Shown here piece by piece: positions 1 through 11,500 of a stretch of DNA of 61,868 nt (the stretch's first letter is position 1; each line of letters starts with the position of its first letter). The stretch comes from DATLFI01 sp035524895 (GTDB lineage Bacteria > Acidobacteriota > Thermoanaerobaculia > Multivoradales > Multivoraceae), in NCBI GenBank assembly GCA_035524895.1, contig DATLFI010000251.1, forward strand, positions 1-61,868, given 5' to 3'. The notes beneath the pieces are model-generated. The model was not told where the DNA came from. It saw only the letters and a list, made by a program, of their open reading frames with translations, and searched no databases. Made by a program: the position numbers and the translations under genes.

Positions 1-22
1 GGATGTTGCGTCCGCGCCGGAC

Positions 23-1614
23 TCAGCGCCTGCCGCGACGCCGCGCGACCGCCGGCCGCGACTCCACCGCCTCGAGCCGCTCGTGCAGTCGTTGTACCTC
101 GCCGAGCAGCAGGCTGCTGAGCAGGTGGTACTTGACCGTCACGGGCTGCCCATCGTCGCCGAAGATTACGAGCTCCGGGAACACCTCGGCCACCTCCTCC
201 GCGATCAACCCGAACTCGGGCGGCGTGTCGGGGTCGACTCGATCTCCTGCTTGACCCGACGCGAAGACGCCTGGACACCGAGCTGGCCGTTGGTGCCGAT
301 CTGCACCGTCGCCGCATCGGGCCCCGGCGTCTTGCCGTCGATGCCGTAGATGAACGCTTTGTTCAGGTTGCGTGCTCCAGTGCCGGTGCCCTGACCGATG
401 CGCAGCGTGTTCTGTTCGCCTGCGCCCGTGTTGTTGATGAGGATGTTGTTGCTGCTGGTGACCGCAGTAAGTTGCCCCGCGTAGTAGCCCAGCGCCACGT
501 TGTTGCTGCCCGTCGTGACCCGGTCCAGCGACTTGACGCCGATAGCGGTGTTGTGCGCACCGGTGCTGTTGCTGCGGAGGGCGAGCCAGCCGATGGCGTT
601 GTTGTGGCTGCCCTCGGTGTTGTCGTTCAATGCGCCCACGCCGATCGCGGTGTTCAGGTTGCCGGTGAGGTTCTCCTTCATTGCCGCGGTGCCCACCGCC
701 GTGTTGCGGTGGCCGATGGTGTTCTTGTACAAGGCCTGGTAACCCACCGCGACGTTGAAGTCGGCCTGGAGGTTGGCGGCCCCGGTGCCCGTGCTCTGCA
801 GGGCCGTCCATCCCAAAGCGGTGTTTCCCCGACTGAAGGCGTGCGCCGACGACAGGGCGTCGCGGCCGAGCGAAGTGTTCCCGGAGCCGTCGCTCCACAG
901 GAACAGCTTGTCCGCCACGAAGAAGGGGCTCGCGGTCCCCAGGTGGATCTGGTTCGAGACGGTCAGGGAGGCAGAGCCGAGTGTGGGTGATGAGGCCTCG
1001 CTCCTCGTGCGCGACCCAACCCCAGGCTGTGGGTTCGCGGGAACGGGCCTGGGGCTGTCACGATCGACGGTGCGCGGGCGCGCCGGCGCGCCGGCAACTG
1101 CGCCCGCTGCGTCGATCGCGTTGCCGCCGCCGTCGGGCACCGCCGCGGAGTCGAGGTATCGCCGCAGTAACGCCGCCGCCGCCTCCACCTCCGCCATCGA
1201 GGGAGTGGCCTCGACGGCGAAGAGCAGCGCGGGAGCCCAGTCGAGCCCGCCACTCGCGGCGTCCTCGGCAGTGGCAGCGACACTCCAGGCGTAGCGCGCC
1301 CCGCGCTCCAGGCAACGGTCCAACGGCGGCGTGAAGCTGCGGGCGTCGGCCGGCAGCGAGGGGCGCGACACCAAGGTCGGATCCTCGCCGTCCCCCTCCG
1401 ACACCCGGAACACCGCCAGCTCGTACCCGCGCGCACCAGCGACACCGCTCCAACTGAACGTCGGGCACCGTGCCTCGACCACCGCGCCCTCGCCGCGAGC
1501 ACCCGGCGAAACCGGCACCGCGACACCGCCCGCCGCTCCAACTGGAGCTATACCGGCGATCCACACCAGCGCCAGGCCGCAGAGACGCCTCGTGTCGTAA
1601 CCGTTGACGCGCAT
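23..1614 (-). pseudogene. Secreted head-repeat protein with C-terminal S74-type chaperone, frameshifted
   Basis: The ATG at 1614 is preceded by a good ribosome site (GGAAGGAG about 7 bases upstream) and followed by a signal peptide (MRVNGYDTRRLCGLALVW, then a hydrophobic stretch to an Ala-rich cleavage region). The middle (about 960 down to 400) has repeats such as NTALGWTAL, NVAVGYQAL, NTAIGVGAL and NNAIGWLAL, typical of beta-helical head or tail-fibre stalks. The C-terminus should be an intramolecular chaperone (peptidase S74-like). Its first motif, SSRRVKQEI, is in one frame and runs to a stop at 205. Its second half (PPEFGLIAEEVAEVFPELV, then YHLLSSLLLGEVQRL) lies in another frame and ends at 23. 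The usual 20 or so residues between the motifs are missing, so a deletion not divisible by three near 225-250 explains both losses. Family assignment is secure. Whether the break is biological or an assembly error is unknown. Confidence 0.8.
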
Positions 1615-1958
1615 GACTGGCTCCTTCCGGTGGCGTGAGACGACGACGCCGTGCTCACGGGGACTCGCGTTGCAAGGAGGCCTCCGGCTCGATCGGCTCG
1701 AACATCGGCCCTTTCCTCCATACAGACGGAATCCGCGCCCGCGACCCTTCATGGCGGGGCCTCTGCTGGGTTCAAACCCGGCGCTCCGGGCAGGTCACCC
1801 TTGCGCCGGGGCGATACTCGGCGCGGAGATTCCACGAGAATCAAAAAAATCGTCGCCTGACCCTTGCCTTCCTCGCCACCACGGGTCTACGCTCGGAGCT
1901 TCCCCTTTCCGTTCGACCGGTCTCGCCCAGCGCGACGCCCCCGTTCCGGCTCTGGCCG
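1615..1958. other. Divergent intergenic region
   Basis: This 344-base stretch lies between the minus-strand head-repeat gene and the plus-strand operon and should hold promoters for both. I see an A-rich patch around 1842-1850 and a short hairpin near 1766-1785 but no convincing -35/-10 pair. The plus strand is open in one frame here, but without a plausible start or signal before 1959. Confidence 0.4.
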
Positions 1959-2531
1959 ATGTCCAAGGAACTCCTCCCTCCGCCCCTGCCGCTCGACGAC
2001 GAGACACGTAGGCGCTGCGCGCTCTCGCGCTTCGTCACCGCGGCAACGTTCGCGGCGGCACTGGGTGCGGCCACACTCGTCGGCCAGCCGCTGGAAGACG
2101 CGGCGCTCGCCCGGCTGTCCCGAGCGGAACACATCGGCGGCATGGATGACACCACCCAGCCTCGCGGGCAAACCCTCCTCGACCCGATCGACTGCCGCGA
2201 CGCGGGCGCGTTACCTCCAGCGCACCTCGTGCTCGTCGAGCCCGAGCTCGCCGCAGCCGTGGTGCGAGACCCTGGCGGCTCCCTTCGCCTCCTGCGCGGC
2301 GGCGAACCGCTCGTTCCGTCGAACGGCGAGAGCCCCGCTGACAGCCCGCTCTGTGTCGTCGAGCGTTTCCTCCCCAACGCGCTGGAGTGCCTCGAGGCCG
2401 GCCCCGCGCCGCGTCGCCTGCGCGTGCACCAGAGCGAGCGCGGCCAAGCCTCGCGCATCACCGTGCTGGCGCGGTGCGCGCCCGGTCTCGCCCCCGAACC
2501 CTCGACCGTGGGAGACCTCCCGCCGCCGTGA
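1959..2531 (+). CDS. Hypothetical protein, first gene of the giant-protein operon
   Basis: From the ATG at 1959 the product is 190 residues. An N-terminal hydrophobic segment (about residues 25-45, VTAATFAAALGAATLVG) could be a signal anchor, and three or four scattered cysteines lie in the remainder. I recognise no family. The case for a real gene is its stop codon, which overlaps the GTG start of the next gene (GTGA at 2528-2531), the same coupling used by later genes in this run, and its balanced amino-acid composition. No clear ribosome site precedes 1959, and the reading frame is open upstream to 1635, so the start is uncertain. An ATG at 2141 is an alternative. Confidence 0.5.
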   Translation: MSKELLPPPLPLDDETRRRCALSRFVTAATFAAALGAATLVGQPLEDAALARLSRAEHIGGMDDTTQPRGQTLLDPIDCRDAGALPPAHLVLVEPELAAAVVRDPGGSLRLLRGGEPLVPSNGESPADSPLCVVERFLPNALECLEAGPAPRRLRVHQSERGQASRITVLARCAPGLAPEPSTVGDLPPP

Positions 2532-5500
2532 AGCCCAGCGCATCGCTCGTCCTGTGGCTGCTCGGCGCGGTATCGGTACCCGCGAACGCCCAAGGACAAG
2601 CGAGTGCCCAGGCGACATTTCTTGAGTGGCGCGGCTCGGTCGCCGTGGTCGAGCTGTTGGGCGACTTCGACGTCGATCAGCCCGACGAGGGCGGTACGGC
2701 TGCCCGCCAGGAGGTGGCGCGCGCGCTCTACGAAGCGACGCCAGACGACTTCGACTTCCTCGCCGCGCTCACCACGTTCGACTACCAGCTCGACGCCGAC
2801 CCAAGCGACGGGGTCGAGGCCATCGGCCGCTATCTCGACGTGCGCAACGACACCTCGGGGCTGGGACTCGAGCTGTTCGACCACAGCGCCGACTACGGCA
2901 GCGCATCGCGGCTCCAGGGCTTCATCGACCTGGGGCCGATGCAGAGCCTCGAAGTCGACCCGCACCGACCCGGCTTCGACGGCGTGCTGCGCGTTCTCGC
3001 GCACGAGCTCATGCACCGCTGGGGAGTGCACGTGCGATTTCGCGGCGCCGATGGTGCGGCGAGCACGGAGCTGCTGGGCCACCAGGGCGTCCACTGGCAC
3101 CCGCTCGCCGACACCAGCCGCGGCACCCTGATGTACGGCAACCACTGGCAGGACCTCGGCGACGGCCGGTTTCGCGCGGGCCTGCCGCGCGATGCCTTCC
3201 ATCCCTTCGACCTCTACCTCGCCGGTTTCGTCGAGCCAGAGGAGGTGCCGCCGTTGCGGCTGCTGCGCACGAGCGATCCCACACCCGGGTGGATCCCGCG
3301 CAGCGGCCTCGAGCTGCAGGCCGAGGCGATCGAGGTCTCGATCGACGACGTGATTGCGGTCGAGGGTCCGCGCGACCCGCCCGCGTCGAGCGCTCAGCGC
3401 CGCTTCCGGCTCGGCTTTGTGCTGGTGACGCGACCGGGCGACGACGTCACGGAGTCGCAGGTGGCGGCGATCGAGCGCATGGGTCGCGAGCTGGAGACGC
3501 GCTGGAGCATCCTCACCGGAGGTCGGTCGGTGATCCATGCCGCGCCTCCGCTGTCGGTCACCGAGCTCGAACCCGGCACGCCCAACCCGGTGGCTGGCGG
3601 TCCGCTACGCCTGGCGCCGGCGGCGGTCGCCGACGCCCTAGCATGGCTGCGCTCACGGCAGGGTGACGAGGGCTTCTGGGAGGACCTGCCCGCGACTCGC
3701 ATGCGCGACACGGGTCTGGCGCTCGACGTGCTGCGGCGGCTGGATCCGTTCTTCGATCGCACGAGCGTCGCGCTCACTTGGCTCGCGACGGCACACCCCG
3801 CGAGCACCGATGCGCTCGCGCGACAGCTCCTTGCCTTTCGCGCCGCCGGTGGCGCAGCGCCCTCCGAGCTCGTGGCGGCGCTGCGCGCCCGCCAGAACGC
3901 GGACGGCGGCTGGGGTTTGGGCGCGGGACTCGCGAGCGACCCGCTCGACACCGCTCTGGCAGTGCTCGCGCTCGGGCCCGAGGACCCGTCGCTGGCAGCG
4001 GGCATCGCATACCTGGAACGCGCGCAAGGGAGCGATGGAAGCTGGGGCACGGTCGCCGGTGGACCCGGCCGAATCCCGGCGACGGCACTCGCGCTGCGGG
4101 CCCTGTCATCGAGCGTGGTCGCGCCGGCAACAGTCTCTCTCGCGCTCGACTGGCTTGCGTCTCGGCAGAACGCCGACGGCGGATTCGGCGACAGCCCATC
4201 CACCTCACACGACACCGCTTGGGCGCTCGCCACGCTGCTGGCGCAGGGTGGGATCGAGCGTGCCGAGGCCGGCGAAGCGACCGCCTACCTCGCCGCGCGC
4301 CAGAGCGTCGAGGGGAGCTGGGACGGCAGCGTCCACACCACCGCGCTCGTGGCCGACACGATCCAGCGGCTCGTCTTCCCCAACCTCCGGTTCGCCGCAC
4401 TACCGTCATCGTCGCCCGACCCGGCCTTCGACGGCGACGGCGTGGTGCTCTCGGCACTCGTGAACAACGACGGCGGTACCGTTGCGCCGGCGAGTTTGTT
4501 GGAGGTCTTCGAGGGCGACCCCGAGAGCGGCGCAGCATCGATCGGCTCGTGTCCCGTGCCCGCGCTGTCGCCGGGGGCGAGTGCGGCGTGCGAGGTGGTT
4601 TGGGACACCACCGGTCGCGCGGGCAACCATCGCCTGATCTTCCTCCTAGATCCGGCCGGCGAGCTCGCAGAGCTGAGCGAGACGGACAACCGCACCGAGC
4701 TCGAAATAGAGATCGGTGTCTCGCCTACTGGCGTCGACCTCGAGGTGCGCGCGAACGAGGTGCTGGTGGTTCCCGCTTCGCCGTCCACGTTGCCCTCGAC
4801 TCTCACGGTGACCGCCATCGTGCGCAACAACGGTCAGACCGAGGCGCTCGATGTGGTCGTTCGGCTCACCGCGAGAGCCGGAACTGCCGAGGAGGTGGTC
4901 GGGATCGAGGCGCTACCGCTGCTGCCGGCTCGGTCGTCGTTGCCGGTCGCTTTCGCGTTCGAGCTGACCCGCGCCGGTTCGACGCATCTCGACGTCGAGG
5001 CCGATCCCGAAGGTGCGATCTCCGAGGCGCGTGAGGACAACAACCGGGCGACCGTCACGGTGACCACCACGCCCAGCCTCGACCTGGAGGTCACCGAGTC
5101 GGACATGGAGGTGGTCGGAGTGCCGTTGCCGGGAGCCACGGTGACGCTGCGCGCGACGCTGCGCAATCGCGGCACGGTCGACGCGAGCAATGTCGAGCTG
5201 TTGCTCGCGCTCGAGAGCGGCGTTCACACTGGAGAGCCGGACCGCGTGGTCCTCCTCGATCAGGTGGTGCAGATTTCGGCGGGTACCGCGATCACGCTCG
5301 AGACCCCGTGGACCGTCGATCGCGAGGGCGAGCTGGAGCTGGCGGCCAACCTCGACCCGCGCAACCTCGTTCCCGAGTCGAACGAGGACAACAACGAGGC
5401 GCGCCTGCGCTTCGTGGCCGGCGCGCTCGGACAGCCGAACCTGCGCTTCGTAACGGGGACTCTGGTGATCATCCCAGAGCCCGTGCTCGAAGGCGCGCCG

Positions 5501-8500
5501 CTGACCGCTGGGGCTCGGCTCGAGAGCAACGGCGGCGCCGTCGCCGACCCGGTGGTGGTGGCGCTGTTCGATGGCCATCCGGCGCAGGGCGGCCTCGAGT
5601 TGGCGCGCGCCGAGCTCCCCGCACTTCTGCCCGGCGAGGGCCATGACGTCGAGCTGCTGGTCGCGGGAGGGCTGAACGGTCCACAAGACCGCGTGCTGTT
5701 CCTGGTCGCCGATCCCGACGCTGCCCTGGCCGAGGCGGTCGAGGACGACAACGTGCTGTTCCAGAGCATCGCCGTGCTCGGGCTGGCGGACCTTGCGCTG
5801 GGTTCGGGGTCGCTGCGTCTCGATCCGTTCTTCCCGCTGCCCGGGCATGCGGTGACTCTCGAGATCGAGGTAGCCAATCTCGGCGACCAGGAGGCTGCCC
5901 CGGCGATCGTCGAGGTGTTCGGTGGCGATCCGCTCGCAGGCGCCCCGCTGCTGGCGAGCGCCTTGCTCGCGGCGTTGCCCCCAGGCGCAGCCGGCCTCGC
6001 GGCCCCTTCGTGGACGCTCGCCGCCGATGCCGAGCCGGGTCGGCCGCTCGAGCTGGTGGTGGTCGTCGATCGCGCCAATTTGGTGCGTGAGCGCTCGAAG
6101 GCGAACAACCGGGCGACCCTCGAAACGGTCATCGGTGGCAGCTCCAGCCGCGTCGCCGAGCGGTGGTTCTCGCCCAATGGCGACGGCGTCAAGGACACCA
6201 CGGCGTTCTTCTTCGAGGTTCCGGACGTCGCGACCTCGGTCCGCGTCGAGGTGAGAGACGCGGAGGGACGGCTGGTGCTGCGCTCGAACGAAGGGGTCTT
6301 CGAGGGCGCGGCCTCGGGTAGCTTCCCCTGGGACGGCCGCGACCGGCACGGCCGCCTCGCGCGCGACGGCGACTACACCTTCCACCTGCTCGACGCCGGG
6401 GAGAACGAGCTGGCGCGCGCGAAGGTCACTCTCGACACCGATCGCTCGGCGTTGCTCGAGGCCGCGGGCACCGCGTTCGAGCACACTGTCGACCTGAGCT
6501 GTCAGATCCCCGCCGGCGCCTCGCGCGAGCTGGCGTGGACCGCGGACGAACGTTGGGTGTTCTTCGAGGCCGGTACCGGTCCGCAGCACGGCGTCTATCG
6601 CGTGCGCGTCGACGGCAGCGGGCTGCAGCGGATCCCGGAGGCAGGCCTCACCGATTTGGCAGTGAGCGAGAGCGGCAGGTATCTCGCGTTTCGCGGCACG
6701 CAGTCGGTGTCCTTCGTCGATCTGGTAGCGGGAGGTTCGGCACTTGGTGTGGACCTGCCGTCACGGCCAAGTCGCCTCGTCGGCTTCGTGCCGGGCGGGG
6801 AGTCGATCGTCGTGCTGGTCGATGAGCGCGTGCTGCGCGTGGCGGCGGCGACTGGGGAGGTCGAGGCTGTCTTCTCGGCTTCAGTCGGCGCTCGCTTGCT
6901 GTCGCTCCCGGACGCCATGTCGATCGCCTCGCCGCTACCCGGCGAGCTCGTGCGCGGGTTCTCTGGCGATGGCAGCGCCCTGCTGGTGGTACGCGAGAAC
7001 CCGGGGGGCGCGAGGAGCTTGATACGGCTCCATCTCGGCACCGGACAGGGGCTCGATCTCGGGCCCTTCTCGAGCGGCGACGCCTCGACCATCACTGCGG
7101 TTGCCTGGCTGGGTGCGACCCGTGTCGCGCTCGGCCGGAGCGGGGCTAGGGCGATCGAGATCGTCGATCCGTCGGGTGGGAGCTTGGGCGTCTTCGCGTT
7201 GCCCCCGGATCTGGCGCCGCCCTCGGACGTCCTGCTCGACGGGGCGCTCGTGCCGATGCCGGATGGCCTGGTCCAGGAACCGCCGCTGGTTGCCACCCTG
7301 TTCGCCGAGAGCGGCGGCGGCAGCCTGCTCGTCCAGATCACCTATCCGATCGGCCCGCCCGACGGGGCGTGCTTCGTCAACGGCGCGCGGCAGACATACT
7401 GGCGGTTCGAGCTGGGGCTCGGCACGTGGCATCGGGTCGATCGGGACTCGCCGCCGCCGCTCTTCACGTGCGGCTCCTTCCACGTCGAGACCTGGGCCGG
7501 TGGCGGCTTCGTCGAGCGGGGCGTCGTGCGGCACGGGCTGCGCTACCGCGAGAGCGCGATCGAGCTGACCGACGCGCTGCCCGATGCGCGCGGTGAGCTT
7601 CGAGTGCGGGTGCGCCAGCAGGGCACCGAGAACGCGCACCTCGACAGCCTGCTGCTCGATGTCGACGGAGCGCGCCTGGCGCCGGTCTCGGCGCGGCGCG
7701 TCGATGGTGGAACCGAGGGGGACGACGCCGCAGCGGTTCTCGCGGCGCTCGACGACGAGGTGCTCGAGGTTGGCGGCGCCACGATCGAGGCGATCTGGCA
7801 GCTCGCCGACGAGGAGCTACGGTCGAGGGTCGAAGCGGGATCGCCGATCCGCATACTGCTCGCAGGCCGCGAGGAGAATCTTTCGGCGCGCGCCGCGCGA
7901 CCGGTCGAGCTGCCGGCGGCGCGCGACGGCGCCTACGAGCTGGTGCTGCGCGCCGAGGGATCGCTCGTCGTCGACGGCCGGCAGACTGCTGACGACCGGC
8001 TCGGCGAGCCGCTGTTCCGCGAATGGGTGCGTCCCGACACCGGTCACCCACGGGCCGAGGTGCTCGGCTGGGTGCTGACCGACGGCGAGCGGATCTACGC
8101 CGCGCTCGACTTCACCGCCGACAACACGCGCGACGTCGATGGCGATTGGGGCGCGCTCCTGCTCGACACCGGCTCCGGCTGGCGCGAGCTGCGCGTCACC
8201 GAGCGCGAGACCACCTGGGGGCGCGCGGGCTTCGGCACCACCGGCACGGTGCGCTACCGACACCGCTACTACGAGCTCTCGGCTTCGCTCGCCGAGCTGG
8301 GACTTTCGGTGGGCGACAGCGTGCGGGTGCGCTTCGCCGCCTACGGTACAGCGGCGCTCCTCGACGACGAGCCCGCAACGAGCTTCCACGACCTGCGGTC
8401 TCTCGGCTTCGTGGGCGATCGAGAGCACCTGTTGTTCGAGAGCCTCGAGCTCGGCGAGCCCTCTCTTGGTGTGATGCTCGAACGCGATCGGCTGGTGCCA

Positions 8501-11500
8501 CTCTTCGCCGATTGGAACCGCGCCCGGACCTTCGCGCTTTCGCCGAGCGGGCGGTTGCTGTTCTTTCGCTCGCGCGATCGCCTCGAGAGTCCTGACAGCC
8601 TGTGCGTCGGGATCAACGAAGAGGTGATGGTCCTCAGCTCGCTCGCCAACGCGACCGCGCAGCTCGACGCGCGCCTCACCGGGGGCGGCGGCGTGCAGCT
8701 CTCGGGCATCGCGAGCGACCTCAACTTCCGTCGCTACACGCTCGAGTATGCACCGGTCGAGGACCCCGAGGGCTGGCGGCTGCTCGCTCCACCGTCGGAG
8801 CGCCAGGTGCTCGACGGGCCCCTCGGGCTGTGGACGCCGCCGGCCGCCGGCAGCTATCGGGTGCGGCTCACGGTCGAAGATCGCGCGGGCAACGTCGCGC
8901 GCGCGGAGCGACCGGTCGCGGTCGCCGCGCCGCCCGACCTCACCGACCTCGGTCTGGCACCGAGGTTGATCTCGCCCAACGGCGACGGCGTCGCCGATGA
9001 GTTGGTGGTCTCGTACCGCGTGCTGCGACCCGTCCTGGTGCGCATCGAGATTCGCGACGCGACGCGTCGCGTCGTGCGGGCGTTCGATCGCAGCCATCCG
9101 CTTGCGGGCGAGAGCGTCGAGCTCCGCTGGGACGGCCGCGACAGCCGCGGCCTGTTCGTGTCCGACGGTGCGTACAGCGTTGCCGTGGCGGGTCTCGAGC
9201 TGTTCTTCGACGTCGATCGCACGCCACCCGAGGTGACCACGAGCTCGAGCCACGACGGCAACGTGCCGCTCGCGGGTCACCTCTCGATCCGTGTGCGCGA
9301 CCAGCACCTCGACCAGGGGCCGCTCGGCGTGGTCGAGAGCGGCGTGGGCGATCCGCCCGCCGTGTGGACCCTAGTCGAGGAGCTCGAGTCCGTGGAGCCG
9401 GATCGGTCCGGTCGGGTCGAAGAGGCGCGATTCGAGATCCCCTTGACTCGCAACGCGCTGCTCGGTCGTCGCTTCCGCGTCGATGTGCACGACGCGGCGG
9501 GCAACCGAACCGTGGTCCTAACCGACCCGATCGCCGAGGGAGTCTTTACCGTGGCGTCCGGGCCGGATCGATACGACTTGACGAGCGGCTCGTTCCCTCT
9601 GGAGCCGACCTCCGCGTCCGGGCTCCACGGGCCTGAGCCGGGGGATGCGCCGGGCGACCCCTGCTTCGCAGATCCGAGCTGGCCGTGGCTTTGCTGGGTG
9701 TCGCGGTTCCCGACTGCCGGAGCCCTGCGCCTGCGGGTGCAGACGACCCTTGCGGTGGCGCCGGCGCAGGTCTTCCTGCAGTTTCGGCCGTTCGATTGGG
9801 ATCAGCTCGGTGCCGCCGAAGCCGGCCTCCTCTGGTCGGAGCGCGAGATCTCGATGGTCTTCCCGCCCGAGGGCGTGACGCCGATCGCCGGCTTCCCCCT
9901 GGACGGCTTCGATTTGGTCTGGGACCTGGCCGGGCTCGATCGAGATCGACTGACGGTCGTGCGGATGCGCGTCGTCGATACGGGCGGCGTCGAGCACTTC
10001 TCGGGAGCGTTCCGGCTGGCGCCGAGCCGAGGACTCCTGCTCATCGGTCGCCTCGACCACGGGGATCCGCAGGTACTGCGTGGTCTGCCCGAGGTCGAGC
10101 GCCAGGCCTACTTCGAAGCGATCCGGGCGCTCGCGCGAGAGGCGGGCTATGGCGATGGCCGTGACGGGGAGCTCCTGTGGGGTATCGAGAACCTCGACGG
10201 GCCGGTCGAGAGCGCCGAGCTCTTCCTCCGCAGCGACGACGATGGTCGCTACCACGCCGAAGCGCGTTTCGAGGCGGCGGCGATCGCCGACCGGGTCTTC
10301 CTGTTCGAGGCGCCGACCATCGAGTGCGCCACCTACGAAGCGCGCCTCCGCGCGGTCGACGGTGCCGGCAAGGTGCGCATCACGAGCAGCGTGGTCGAGA
10401 TCCCATGCCTACGAGTCGCGGTGACGCTCGATCCGCCCCCGGAGCCCGTGTGCGGCTCGGTGCCCGGTGCCGCCAGCCGTCTCGGTCTGACTGTGATGCC
10501 GAGCAGTCTCGACGGCGCCTCACTCAAGCAGCTTCGCGTCGAGCTCGAGCACCTCGGAACCCGCCGGATCCTCGACAACCGCAACGCGCCGGAGAGCGGG
10601 GTCGAGCAGCGCTTCGCTCTAGACCTGTCCGAGTTCGCGGAGGGCGAGTACCGCCTCGTCGTCTCGCTGACCAACGTGCGCGACGACGTGCGATCCGAGG
10701 TTCGCCGCGTCTTCGTCGACCGCACGCCGCCAGTGCTCGAGGTCACCTCCCCTACCGACGCGCTGGCGGTGTGCGGCGCGCTGCGGATCGAGGGGCGTGC
10801 ACACGACGCGGTGTCTGGGCTGCGGCTCGAACTGGAGCTGGCCGAAGCTCCGGAAGGCTCGACCTGCAGCACCTCCTCGCTGTACACCGGCGGGGCGGAC
10901 CCCAACGATGGCGGCTGGGCGGTGGGCCTCCTAACTGGCGAGCTGGGCCGCATCTCGAGTTGCGAAGGCGAGATCGAGGTGCGACTGATCGCCTACGACC
11001 GCGCCGGCAACACGACCTGCGTCGACCGGCGTGCGCTCGTCGATTCTGCCGTCGTGGGCTCCGGCGTCAGCGTTCTCGGCGTGCCGATTCCTACCACCGG
11101 AGGCGCTCTCTACCAGGGACTGTCGCCGAACGGCGACGGCGTCGCAGATGAGCTCTCGATCCTGCTGGCGACGGGTGAGCCGTCGTTCGTGAGCCTGGAG
11201 GTATTCGCGCAGAGCCAGGCGCCGGGATGCAAGGACCCGCTGGCTGCCGTCGGAAGCGCCGTACGCTCGCTTACGCAGGCGCTCCCGTTGTCGCCCGGAA
11301 GCACGACAGTCGTTTGGGATGGCCTCGACGAGGCTGGAGTGCCTGCGCCGGACGGCATCTACGGCGTGGTCGCGCGCTTCGAGGACGGCTGCCGCAACCG
11401 GCGCACCGAGACGTTCTGCTCGGTGGTCGTCGACAGCAGCGGCCCGAGCCTGGAGGTGGTTGCTCCGGCAGCGGGCAACGACGTGGCGGGGATCGCGGAT

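Noticed and set aside
1766..1785. GGGTTCAAACCC, resembling a tRNA T-loop
   Set aside because: The loop has six bases, the 5-bp T-stem fails to pair in tRNA register, and no other tRNA arms are present.
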